From Isoetes taiwanensis (Eukaryota; Streptophyta; Lycopodiopsida; Isoetales; Isoetaceae), in the NCBI GenBank assembly GCA_021234155.1, contig JAJEKV010000024.1, positions 16,267,030 through 16,331,029 on the forward strand: a stretch of DNA of 64,000 nt, read 5' to 3'. A program made the translations under genes and the position numbers. Position 1 is the stretch's first letter, and the number at the start of each line of letters is the position of its first letter. Below the pieces are notes generated by a model that worked only from the letters and a program-made list of their open reading frames with translations, did not search any database and was not told the DNA's origin. Positions 22,328 through 32,337 of this stretch are shown here, one piece after another.

Positions 22328-23556
22328 TCATACAATTGTCTTTAAGATCCTTATCGCGTCACCTAGACTGTAGAGTAAGCCTGGGAATTGCCCATTGTTA
22401 AGGCATTCAAAAACATTTTTAATCAAATCTTTCCTGTAAAAGCCATTCCTATGGAACGCTTCAATTAAATTTTTAAGATCATATGCCGCAGAGTAGGCAC
22501 AAGAGTGAGCATACAAATAAGGCAGAATCTGAGAAACAATTACCTTGGAAGCTTGATTATAAGGTCTACAACTGTCCGCCATAATGAATTTAGTAGCAAT
22601 AAATGGGAGCTTGACCCTTTTATCAAACCTGGATAAAGTGAACATTCCACGTTCATGGTTAGTAACCAGAAATGAGAGGTTGAGAAAATCAGCTTTAAAG
22701 CCGTAAGGATTGCCTCCATTATCATTTTTGTATGATGTTTCATCCTTTATAGATAAATGCAGCAAGTTGTAAACATTGAGATTCACACCATTTGAGAAGA
22801 ACTCCTGTAAGGGTCCCCCATTAATGATGTTCAAGTCATCAATATACCTGGAGGCATACCTAAATTTCTTGATATCAGCCATTCTTCCAGTGTGTGCCAA
22901 TTTAAGGATAAACTTAAGCTCGTACCATGCCAGGTACAGATTGCACCAGGCAGGGCTGCAGGCAAATCCCATGGGTATGCCTCTGCATTGTTTCCATATT
23001 TCATTGCCCATTTGCAAAAAGCAGTGGTTCAACAGCCAGGAATTAATCTTTTTAAATTCCCCTCTGTTCATAACTTTCCAGCTTGCATCTTCTTCATCAT
23101 TGAGATGCTTACACCATTTGATACTGTAGTGTCCATTTTTCTCCTTAATTATAAGGTAGAAAAGCAGTTTTTGATCCCTCATGTGATCCAGATAAGGTCA
23201 GCAACCTCGTTTATGATGCAGGTAATGCCATCTTCCCCATCCAGGGGGATATTTTCATAGCACTTCATTATGTCTGCGGAGAAGACATCATGAATTTGGT
23301 GTGGTAGGTTCAGTACAACATCATAAGTTGAGTTTACTAACCAGCACGCATTGACCTCTTTACACCATAGTCTAATTTGGGCTGTTTGCTTGTGACAAAC
23401 TTCGGTCCATATTTCAATAAAACTGTTCAGGATTGCAGTAATGCATAATGATACTTCCGTGAACAAAGAATTGTGCGCATTGGTAAGCCACCTATACTCC
23501 TGTTTATGAGCCTTATAGCAAGCCATCAGATAAGGTAATTTTGTATATTCAGTCAT
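22328..23556 (-). pseudogene. Reverse transcriptase of an unusual, Penelope-like type (one frameshift)
   Basis: Two frames overlap by four bases (ATGA at 23179-23182), so one shift splits a ~410-residue protein. The upstream part (23179-23556) reads LPYLMACYKAHKQEYRWLTN, resembling the LHK-type N-terminal RT motif of Penelope-like elements, and ends at VFSADIMKCYENIPLDGEDG, the first catalytic Asp block. The downstream part holds GIPMGFACSPAWCNLYLAWY and SRYIDDLNIING, the palm with the catalytic Asp pair. Then follow an SRFDKRVKLPF segment and a C-terminal helical part (CRPYNQASKVIVSQ). L1, copia and gypsy enzymes have YADD, YVDD or differently placed boxes. No endonuclease is visible next to it. 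The exact clade cannot be settled here. Confidence 0.75.
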
Positions 23557-24992
23557 ACTCCAAAAGCAAACGTTCGTATATCCTAGAGTCTAAGGGTTCA
23601 AATCAAATGACTACTTAAAGGGCTCTCCTATAACATTATGGGTTTTATAAGCAAGCAAGATGGCTCGGGCTGTATTAATAGAGACATACTTATATCCTTC
23701 AAGTCTATGGACATTAGGACATGCGGTCTGGCGTGAATTGAGCTTTGTTTTACAAAGCCTTCATGACGTTTAGGACATACTCTGATATTCTAGCAAAGGT
23801 TTTTATTTATTTATTTATTTATTATTTTTTTTTTTTTTTTTTTGGGGTGTCCAATACTCTACACATGGAATGACCTGGACAGCTCTAGACTCTAGCTCCT
23901 TTCTAGATATCCTGGCAATAGGGAGTCAACATGGCAACTAAGTCAAACTCTATCAGAAGGACAACAGAGTTAGGTCAAGGTGTACGCCTCTGGCAAGAGA
24001 AGAGGTGATGTACCAATATTTGAGCTTGTGTTGCTATGCTGAGGGTCTAGATGACTATAACAAAGGAATGTTCTTGAGCACTTCTACCTAGGAGTAAGGC
24101 ATCAAGTTTGAGTTGAGAGAAGGGCTTGTGAGGTTCTAATGGGGTATTGCTTCTAGTTTGGAAGACAAAATTTAAGGTTTGAGAAATTTGGTCATTTTAC
24201 GATAGAGAATAACATCTCTAGCCTAATTTTAGGTCATAAATGGGTTCTAGGCTGTGTATTGGTCTTATTGCAACAAATTTCAGGTGATTTGGATCCGTCT
24301 AGCTCAAGTTATGAAGGTTCAAAGTTTTGACCCCTCACATAGTGCGCCAGAGGCTTCTTCAAAACTTTTGAAAGGGCTACATGCGCACTCTCTGAGTGGT
24401 TGCCATCTGTTTAGGTCCTAGATGACTGTAAAAAGTTGGTATAAAGGTAGAATCTTGCTTGTTTCGAGGCGTTAAGCTAGGATATGCCCTTAATTTCTTG
24501 TTTTAGACTCATCTCGGTGTAGATCCGTGGTGCGCAATCTGTGAGTGGTCACTTTTTCTTAACTAAAATTTATGTTTTCTAAACACATTCTTAGGGGTAT
24601 GACAGATATTCCTAGCTTAAATTTTGATTTTAAACCTCCTTATGCTATCAGATTACTCTAATTATCTATATTTCTTAGTGAACTATGGTCAAACACTCAC
24701 ACAGTGTGCGAGAGGCTCGTTCAAAACTTTTGAAGAGAGTCCTAGCGCACTCTGTGAGTGGTCACTCTTTCTAGTAGCAAAAATTTTCAAGTTATCAAAA
24801 TTTCAAGTTTATTTTTCAATAACTATTATTATCTTAGCTCTTTTACACTACCGATGGGAAAGAAATTTCTCCCTGCCCATTCCCCGAGGTTCATCCTTGG
24901 GATTTTAACTTCAAGACTGAAGATCTAGATTATTACTAGGAAAGTGACCAGTGCTCGATCCTGATCCTCCAAGATCATTGCTCTGAGACTAC
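23557..24992. other. Non-coding stretch with a T-rich run and a repeated hairpin motif
   Basis: No gene is supported. A (TTTA)n/T-rich run occupies 23801-23843. From the LTR at 24993 downward this may be the leader of that minus-strand element, because a primer-binding-like site sits at about 24976-24992, but no gag follows. Confidence 0.5.
24333..24765. repeat. Two copies of an inverted-repeat unit
   Basis: At 24333-24402 and 24694-24765 the same arrangement occurs: a left arm (CCTCACATAGTGCGCC or CACTCACACAGTGTGCGA), the phrase CAAAACTTTTGAA, then a right arm (TGCGCACTCTCTGAGTGG or GCGCACTCTGTGAGTGG) that is nearly the reverse complement of the left. A lone right arm lies at about 24530 (TGCGCAATCTGTGAGTGG). 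Confidence 0.7.
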
Positions 24993-26524
24993 TGTGACGT
25001 CCCCTGCTCATATACGATGCTCCCATCGTACAGAACTGGAGTTCATCTCTCCTGCCAATGCCCTGGCTGACATGAGGCCATTCACCTAACATTAGATCCT
25101 TGCTAACAGTCAAGAATCCTATGGGGAAGAATGGATATGTCATTCATCCCATCTCCCTCGGGACCTACCTAGCTGCGGAAGCACATCAAACATGAGCACA
25201 TAGCATCAAATAACATAAGTATCCACCTCGAAGGGTGGCTCACCATAATATAACATATGTAACAACAACATCAGTAACATCAACAAAAGGGGGATCCTAC
25301 CCAAGGCTCAGACTCCTGGGGATCAACTGATGGCTTGGGTCTCCAGAAGTCAATGCAGACAGAATTCATGGCAAATGGATTGGGCTGGTATAAGACCATG
25401 GCCGTTGGGTAGTCCACTCCATCCACCCCTCCTGTGCATACTTTGTAGAATAGGCTGATAAGTCTTGGGACTCGACTGTAGCCTGCCGGGTGCATAACCA
25501 AGGGGGCTACTCCTGGATTGCATCTCCCCAGTCCCGATGAGGCAGGAGGAGATTACTCCCTCCAGATGCATGCATGCCCATCACAGGCAGCTAGAGGGCC
25601 ACTGCCCGTCTACGACTTGAACCCCATGGAAGCTGACACATCATCCCAGAGGTGTCGAGCCCATGCCTTGCCCACACGCAGTGGCAAACCATCAGGCTTA
25701 GCCCGCTAAGATCCCTGGTAGGCTTTACACACCATAGAGATCAATCTACAATGGGACAAGTCCCCCTTATCTGCCGGTCTAGTCCCGCCACTCACAGCCA
25801 GGTGGGCTTTTATGCACAGGCCACATTAATTGGGAATTAATGAGGCTATTTAGATACATCAACTACTAAGGCTTTCAGGGTCTCTACCCCCCTTCCCAAT
25901 ACATAGGAGTGCACATAGAATAGAGCATCATCATCCATAGAACTGAAATATTGAGAATAACATCTAATCTATCTACCTAAACATACATGGTTAGGTTCCT
26001 TTGTTAGGGTTTGTGGTCTCAAAATCTATAAGGCCTCTAAGGCTGAACTACCATGCTAAACCAGCTCATTGCCGGACTAAAAGTGGGCATTGCGCAACAG
26101 AATTGTTGTTTACCTGAACCTTGGCTTGCTCCAGCTCCTCGAAATGCGTCCATGCTTCTATTCAAGGTGAAGGCGACTCAATCTTGGAGATCTATTGTGC
26201 AAAGTAGGCTTGGCGACGTCTGGCAATGCAAAATAGCAGTTTGGCTTGGCTGGAATGGCCCTTGGAAGCCGAAATGCGAAAAGGAAAAAAGGTTTATGGT
26301 TTCCCCTTTTGTTCCTTTTACATGACCTTTTAGCGTTAGGGTTAAAAAGGTCATGTGGGGTTTTGACATGTGGCAAAGGGGTTAAATGCACATGTACATA
26401 GGAAGTTTCTCCCTAGGGTGCAACCCTTTACGGTTTCCAAGTACATATCGTCAAGACGACATGTACAAGTGACGTGGTAGTATAATATACGTTTTCGTAC
26501 CGTATATTATGCTGGAACATCACA
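24993..26524 (-). mobile_element. LTR of a minus-strand gypsy-type element, inserted in an older integrase
   Basis: On the minus strand it begins TGTGATGTTCCAG and ends GACGTCACA, so the ends are the usual TG...CA inside a short inverted repeat (TGTGA/TCACA). At its lower edge the next bases on the minus strand, GTAGTCTCAGAGCAATG, resemble the initiator-Met primer site TGGTATCAGAGC, so this is a 5' LTR whose body should extend to lower coordinates. At its upper edge it truncates the integrase frame of the element at 26525-35361. It aligns over its whole length with the LTR at 33856-35361 but is clearly diverged from it. Confidence 0.7.
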
Positions 26525-27178
26525 AGAACGCACTAACAAATTTAGGATCCTGGTCCGATATAATAGTGGGGGGCATCCCGTAGAGGCAAAAGACCTCCTT
26601 TGTAAACAATAAGGCAGTATCCAATGCAGTGTCTGTGGTACGACGTGGCAAAAAGTGCGCCATTTTGGAAAGCTTGTCGACCACCACCATTAATGCATCA
26701 AAGCCCCTTAAGGTGCGCGGAAGGCCCATAATGAAATCCATGGTAATAACTTCCCATTTTGCATTAGGCACATCTAAGGGTTGCAATTCCCCCGGGATAC
26801 GTAACTGTCTTGCCTTTGTTTGCTGACATATCTGACATTGCTTAATATATCTGGCAATGTGTTTCTTCATCCATGGCCAAAAATAGCTGGGGCGGATCTT
26901 AAAATAAGTCTTCATAAATCCTGCATGCCCCACTATAGGACTGTTATGTATATCATGGAGGATGAGCTTGCGAACTCCTGACGTCTCTGGAACATATAAC
27001 TTATCCTTGTAATAAAGGAAATCACCTTCTTTCTTATAATGGCGGAAAGCCTCCCTCTCTTTATCTGTTCTAGCTTCTTTGGATAGACTTTGCCATATCT
27101 CCTGAAATTCAGGATCTGTTGGAACAGCCTACTGCATCTGCTTACCAAACTCGCTGGAGAGTGTCGATAAAGCATCAC
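26525..27178 (-). pseudogene. Gypsy integrase, truncated by LTR insertion
   Basis: The lower frame contains the zinc-binding His/Cys segment (VGHAGFMKT...CQICQQTK), then WEVITMDFIMGLPRTLRG with the first catalytic Asp, and YGMPPTIISDQDPKFVSAF with the second. The frame stops at the LTR boundary 26524/26525, before the catalytic Glu region. The upper part (26933-27178) includes an AAIIRKKV-like segment upstream of the zinc-binding domain in another frame, so there is at least one frameshift. Confidence 0.88.
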
Positions 27179-27179
27179 A

Positions 27180-27398
27180 ATGTGTCTGAGTGATCTTGTC
27201 TCTAAAGCATGTCAACAACCACATTATGCTTGTCTGGCTTATAAACTACTTCAAAATCATACTCTTCCGGGAACTCCTTGCAGCAGCCAAGAATTCCATA
27301 TGCACAATAAGGTCATAACGACCAATGTTCATGATCTTGGCCCCTAGAGCAAGGGGTGCTCCTGGCAACTGAATGTTCAAATTGATGCGTCGACTCTG
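27180..27398 (-). pseudogene. Junction of protease linker and RNase H remnant (reverse transcriptase deleted)
   Basis: On the minus strand the segment downstream of the protease reads INLNIQLPGAPLALGAK and YDLIVHMEFLAA, the region that precedes reverse transcriptase. It passes directly into EEYDFEVVYKPDKHNVVVDM, the end of RNase H (usually YKPGK.NVVADALSR). The whole RT and most of RNase H are missing between about 27285 and 27280, with no filler. Confidence 0.75.
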
Positions 27399-27726
27399 GG
27401 TAAAAGCATGTTAGGGTGTACCACTTTTGGAATCTGCAAAAGTACATACACTAGGTACTTCAAAACTGGGTACTTTCTCATTTTTCTTTTCATTAAAACT
27501 AACACAAAAATCCAAAATAAAAGTCACAAAATTAAAACTAACACAAAAATCCAAAGCTAAGATAAAGATAATGCTATCGGAGACCAATATATATATAAAA
27601 AGTTCTAAAAATACCTTATATTGAGATATTATACAGGTACCTAGTACCCAGTCCTGGCTACCTTTTTAGGTACCTTTTTGGTCACTAAATAATACTTTTT
27701 AAGGGACACCCTAACATGCTTTTACC
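27399..27726. mobile_element. MITE, 328 bp, perfect terminal inverted repeats
   Basis: The ends are perfect inverted repeats of 21 bases starting GGTAAAAGCATGTTAGGG. The flanks carry CTCTG on both sides (27394-27398 and 27727-27731). Equally possible is a 22-base repeat with a 3-base TCT duplication; both give the same empty site. Removing the element and one duplication restores an uninterrupted protease-to-linker frame in the host gypsy element. The interior is AT-rich, without coding capacity, and has a second inner inverted pair around GGTACCTAGTACC-like sequence. The superfamily cannot be named. Confidence 0.88.
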
Positions 27727-28183
27727 CTCTGTGTGTGGCGTACGACCCCACTAGCCAACGTGACTGGACGTGGCGTTGACTTTAAAGGAGTCAACTGTAA
27801 AGCTTCTGCCATTCTAGGGGAGGCAAAATTGTGCGTACTACTGGTGTCCATAAGAATGATAAAGGGCTTGATGTCTAATTGGCCAACCGTTGATATGACA
27901 GAAGGTTGACAATCTACTTGACCTGTCTCAATAGCGGCATAAATGTGAGACTCACCTTGTATATAGTCTGGTGCCTCGCCATCAGCAACGCTCTCCGGTT
28001 TACAATCCTCCCGATTGAGTTCGGCAAGAGCAGCTTGAGCAGCCTGGATGATGTAGGGACATTCCTGCATACGATGTTCTGGACGGAAGCATCGATAACA
28101 TGCTTTGTCTCTTCATAATTGTTCACGAGCCTCCCTGGGAATTGCCTGAAGAATATCTCGGACAACTGCCGTGGTACCAACAA
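27727..28183 (-). pseudogene. Gag zinc knuckle and aspartic protease of the gypsy element
   Basis: At about 28058-28101 a frame reads CYRCFRPEHRMQEC, an intact CX2CX4HX4C knuckle. The frame continues through an acidic linker (28070 downward) into the protease core ILMDTSSTHNF, where the usual DSGATHNF has become DTSSTHNF, then LTPLKSTPRPVTLASG. The MITE at 27726 breaks the frame. Confidence 0.85.
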
Positions 28184-29194
28184 ACTTATCTGGGACAGTG
28201 AAGGAGACTTTCTTATCTTGCTTTAGATACCCAGTCGAGGCGGGAGGCCCCAAGCTAGGCGAGCGCCCCCGATATGGCGTATAACCTCTGTTCTGTCCAA
28301 AGGTAAAGGGGTATCCTCCTCCAAGCTAAGGGCCTTGGCCTCTGCCTCTGCTACTATTTTGGGATCAATGGCTCGAATCTTTTTCTTGAGAGTAGGGGAT
28401 AACCCCCCAATATATCCCTCAACTGCCCTGCATTCATTTATCCCAGGAACATACAGTCATAACCTTATAAACTCATCCGTGTAGGCAGTTATGAGCTCTG
28501 GAAACATAGTGGTACTTAAAGGCTTTGGCAAAAACCTTGTATCGGCACCTACCTCGAGTCAACCCATGAGAGCGGGCATATCCCTTCCACCAAATGTGGG
28601 CGGACCCTGTAAGGTTAGTGGTGACGACCTTGCCAATATCTTTCTCTATCATTCCATAGGATTTTCCAAACTCATGCATCTCATCTAACTAAGATTTGGC
28701 ATCTACCCCTGACCTGGTTTTGTCCGAGAACTGTGCCAATCTGCGGTTCTTCCAAATGCTAGTAATGGCGGAGTCCACGGTTTTTGGTAATCCTGTTTCT
28801 TGGCTCCGGCATGGCCTTCTGATTCAGAAGACTCTGATGCTTCAGACGATTCAGAACTGCTCCGTGTACGCTTTGAACGGGTGGATGTAACTGGACCAGG
28901 TACGGGTGCAGGTGGCGATGGCTGTTGGTTTGCTAAAATAGGAATCTCAGGTCCATATTCCTGCAGTGCCGGTGGTGGATTGTTATGGAGTACATAAGCT
29001 TGAAGCTCGGTAAGCTGACGCTTCATAAGTATGAGCTCCTGCTCTGGAGTGAGAAGACCAAATTGCACTGGTGTTACCCACGGAGGGGGACGTGCACCGT
29101 CTAAAATATAAATAAAATGGAGATAAGCACAACATCTTAACATTGTTACACTAAGACCATCAATAAGAAAATGCTTGATATTAAGGTAGAACAT
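28184..29194 (-). pseudogene. Gag capsid region of the gypsy element
   Basis: The frame 28703-29194 holds a helix (LTPEQELILMKRQLTELQAY), a Pro-rich stretch and a Ser/Glu-rich tract (SSSESSEASESSESEGH), and ends near TPGLG-like residues. The frame 28473-28679 continues with EKDIGKVVTTNLTGSAHIWW, a capsid segment with the conserved Trp pair. Just before ARPPPWVTP at about 29103 there is TTTTAG, a plausible splice acceptor, so the true gag N-terminus may be spliced from the small frame at 29372-29563. Confidence 0.7.
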
Positions 29195-29371
29195 AAGGTT
29201 ACATTTGGCATAATGCCCAAATGGACAAACAGAGATGAAAACTTTACTTATACAAGATGGTTATACAGTCAGTATCGTATGATGGATACTATCCTTTACT
29301 GTCCGCAATAAATTATATTTGTGCCGACGATGGTATCCTAGGGTTTATGATTAAGAGATTGAACAAGTTGT

Positions 29372-29563
29372 TCATTGCCGATACAGTTCCCAAAGGTGAT
29401 AAAACGTGTCGAGGAATGCTTCTTCGTTGGTGAAATCCCAGTAGGACCAACTCCTTTGCATCATGCGTCGCAAGTTGTGGATGGCTTTGTCCCGAAGGAG
29501 CGTGATAATTTCCCACCCTTTAGTGGTGTGAAGTGGCACATTTGTCCCTGTAACAAACCCCAT
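29372..29563 (-). CDS. Short unknown frame between accessory ORF and gag
   Basis: A 63-codon frame with protein-like composition (GWEIITLLRDKAIHNLRRMM, then SYWDFTNEEAFLDTFYHLWE). It lies between the accessory ORF and gag in the same orientation. It could be an upstream gag exon or a separate small ORF. No family recognised. Confidence 0.3.
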   Translation of the reverse strand: MGFVTGTNVPLHTTKGWEIITLLRDKAIHNLRRMMQRSWSYWDFTNEEAFLDTFYHLWELYRQ

Positions 29564-29732
29564 AATAGATGGAAAATCAATGATTTACACCCTATGCAGA
29601 AGAATTCATCAAAGAAAAAAAAAAACAATCAATAGGAGAAGACCAAAGTTTATATTAATCAAAATGCTTATGAGCGGTGAGTACAATCATGGAAAAGGCC
29701 CGTAGGCTGATACAATAAAGTGGAGAATATAA

Positions 29733-31089
29733 CTAAGAACTTGGGCCAGCGCTGCCGTGCTCTGGGGTAGCAAGTGGTGGCGGTCGCCGATGTCGAAGGA
29801 GGGTAACGCCTAGGCTGACTGACAAGGCAGCTGATGATGCTACCTCGGGTGGAAAAATGGTGGCCAAAGGAGCAGCTACGAGCAAATTCATGCTCATCCA
29901 AGCAGCAATATCCTGTCCCAAGGCGGCAAGAGCAAGATCGCGGTGTACCAATATTAAGGTAACCGTGCGATAGTTCACCTTCTTATGGCCTGCCAAGGTG
30001 GATAGAGCATGCAAAGCCCAGCAGGATGCCTCGGCTTTTGGTGCAAGGTCCTTGGCAAAAAAAAGGACTTGACCTTGCCGAAAGGCGGATAGGAAGAACC
30101 TTGTGAGTTGACTACCTTTCTCTAGAGCGATGATGAGTTCTTCCTCCTTGGCTTCTTCCACCTCCTCCTTTAGGTGTTCCTTATTATCACAGAGGTCTTC
30201 CCCTTCTTTCTCAATCTGTATAGGAATGGGGATATCATTAATATTAGGGACATGGGGTCCCATGGCAGCAAAGGCGGCGTCTTCTTGTTGAGACAGAGCA
30301 TGTTGAAGCATAAGCTGCCATAGACCTAGAAGAGTTTCAACAGGCTCGACTTCCTCCTGATGAAAACTCAACAGCTTTTGTACTTGGGGTAGATACTCAA
30401 CAGGAGAGAAATCAATGAAATCATCCTGACAGTACTCAACCAACTCATACAGAACCTGGGTTTTGATCTTACGACGAACGTTGGCTATTAAATGATATGC
30501 CCACATGATGTCGTCAAGCAGGAGATAATCCTGATTACCGACACGAACCGACGAGAGACCATCCAAGCCAGCAAGCTTATGCCCTCGGCTCCGAGACACA
30601 GGCATCTCGGTAGCTAATTCCTTCCATCGCTCAAAATTGGCCTGGTTGACCTGTTCATCCTCATCCAAAGTCGATGGGATAGGTGCTTTCCCTGTCTCTG
30701 AGGGTGCAGCCTCATCATCCACATAGCAGTCCATAAGGATGGCTAGGGCAAACCGAGCCTCAATAAGTGTACTTCCCCAACCGGAGGATAGGGGGTGTTT
30801 TGCCCACCGCTGAATGCCGCGAAGGACATCTTCGGCATACTGATCATCCCCCAACATCTAATACAAGGTATCTCTGTCCAAGTATAGATGGGGAGGATCT
30901 TCGTGTTGGATACAGTTTGAAACAATTTCTTGAGTATAAAACTCAAGGAACTGGGCATCCGGATGGGCATCCATGTTTTGAATGAGGTCAACCTCTTGCA
31001 ACAAGAAAGGGTGAAGAGATTCAAATGGGAATTTGGGAATCCCACTGCTCGCCCTCTAGATACCATTGAAAGCGAGCAGAATAGTCCAT
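29733..31089 (-). pseudogene. Accessory ORF of the gypsy element, unknown function (374 codons open)
   Basis: From 30857 down to 29733 the frame is open for 374 codons. The same frame continues upstream through one TAG to about 31040 (SLHPFLLQEVDLIQNMDAHP). A likely start ATG at 31089 (MDYSARFQWYLEGEQ) is one frameshift away, so the original product was near 450 residues. It is largely helical and acidic in the middle (KEEVEEAKEEELIIALEK), with hydrophobic helices toward the C-terminus (AAWMSMNLLVAAPLATIF) and a Pro/Arg-rich end. No Cys/His clusters or nuclease motifs are visible. Its position between leader and gag, in the same sense, indicates an extra gene of this element lineage. I do not recognise the family. 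Confidence 0.6.
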
Positions 31090-31269
31090 GGCAGTATAAG
31101 AGAGAAAGGAGGAATGCAAAGGGTTGAAGATGCAAAAGAATAGTGAACACAAAATATCCTGATATTCCTCTCCCTCCCTTTTTCTTTTTAAAAGTAAAGG
31201 TGCTGGCGTCATTGTCAGTGGTTAATAATATTATTAATATATTTTTTTTTAAATGTTTATAAAATACAT

Positions 31270-31907
31270 GCTCCTCCACCGAAGGTTAGGGTGCTTCTGT
31301 GGCGGGTGGTGCACCGCTGTATCAAGGTGAATGCCCTTGTGAGTCAGTTTCGGCCGAGTGTGAGCCCTTTCTGCCCTTGTTGTGGCCTTCATCATGAGAC
31401 TGTGGAGCATTGTCTGGTTTTATGCCCTCACTTGCAGGCTGCCTGGGATTGGGTCAGGGCTCTGTTTCAGGTGAGATTGACTAGCCAGCAATTGCTGCTT
31501 CATGTGTATCCTGGTGCTTGCCGCTCTTGTGGCAACAAGCCTTGCATCTGTGTGTGGCTTGGTTGGTGTGGCTGATTTGGAAGCGGCGGCGGCTGTGGAT
31601 CTTTCAGGGGATTCAGCAGCCTGCAGCCTCTCTGATTCCTCGACTCAGGTACAAGCTATTTCAAAGCTTTCTGGTGTTCCCAGGATTAGTAGAGCGAAAG
31701 TTCGCCATTTGGCAGGACTTCTTGGGTGTTGTAGATGGTGATGGTCGGTTTGTACAGCAGTAGAGTTGTAGTTTTTCTGTGAGTTTGTTGTGGAGTGTCG
31801 AGGTATCGTTGTCCCTTTGGGGCAGTTCTCCTTCCTCCTCACTTGTTTTGTAACATTACCATTCTTTTAATATATTGATGACACAGTTCTTAAAAAAAAA
31901 AAAAAAA
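31270..31907 (+). mobile_element. 5'-truncated LINE 3' end inserted in the gypsy element
   Basis: The plus-strand frame begins VLLWRVVHRCIKVNAL, followed by the Cys/His cluster CPCCGLHHETVEHCLVLCPH, as at the C-terminus of the LINE at 43643-47762 (VIHRCLRVNAF...CPLCLSNIETLEHCLFHCPE). It ends in 16 A residues at 31892-31907. Only the last ~640 bases were inserted. I could not make out a clean target duplication. Confidence 0.85.
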
Positions 31908-32002
31908 CAATTGAGAACGTTCGATAAATACCATATATTCATGATGATAAAAGTACAAAATTTTTATATATAACAACTTTGGTTCATAAGAATTTCCAAA
32001 AT

Positions 32003-32337
32003 TTACATTCGATCTCCGCGAATCCGTCAAGCTAGTGCCAAGTCCTTAGGCATAATGGTGACGTTCTTGGCATGAATGGCCAAAAGATTTGCGTCATCCA
32101 AAAGAGCAACCAAATAGTCTTCGACGGCCTCATGTAGGGCAAGGATGCCATGCGTTTGGAAGCGCAGATCGATCTTGAATTCCTGGGCAATCTCAAGCAC
32201 CAAATGCTGGAAGGGCAGTTTGCGTATCAGGAATTCCGTCGATTTCTGATATTTCTGGATCTCCCTTAATGCTACAGTACTAGCCTTGAACCGATACTTC
32301 CTCTTTTGGCGTTGAGGGGTGGAGGCAAAGGAAGTGT
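32003..32337 (-). pseudogene. Histone H3-like domain within the gypsy element
   Basis: The frame has no ATG of its own. Read from about 32337 it gives [20 protein letters not shown], then [40 protein letters not shown] and [19 protein letters not shown], the H3 histone fold in order: alpha-N, alpha-1, loop 1, alpha-2, alpha-3. Loop 1 has the canonical length, so it is not CENH3-like. A TGA at 32027-32029 replaces the first Arg of the usual ARRIRGERA ending; the codons after it read RIRGDRM and then TAA (32003-32005). Upstream, in another frame (about 32500-32350), lies a basic RKSTPQRKGRQYRKQL peptide reminiscent of the H3 tail. No poly(A) follows, and it lies in the sense orientation of the element. 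Differences from host H3 are many (about one third of residues). Confidence 0.85.

Noticed and set aside
32003-32337. Centromeric H3 (CENH3)
   Set aside because: Loop 1 has no insertion and the alpha-N and C-terminal residues follow canonical H3.
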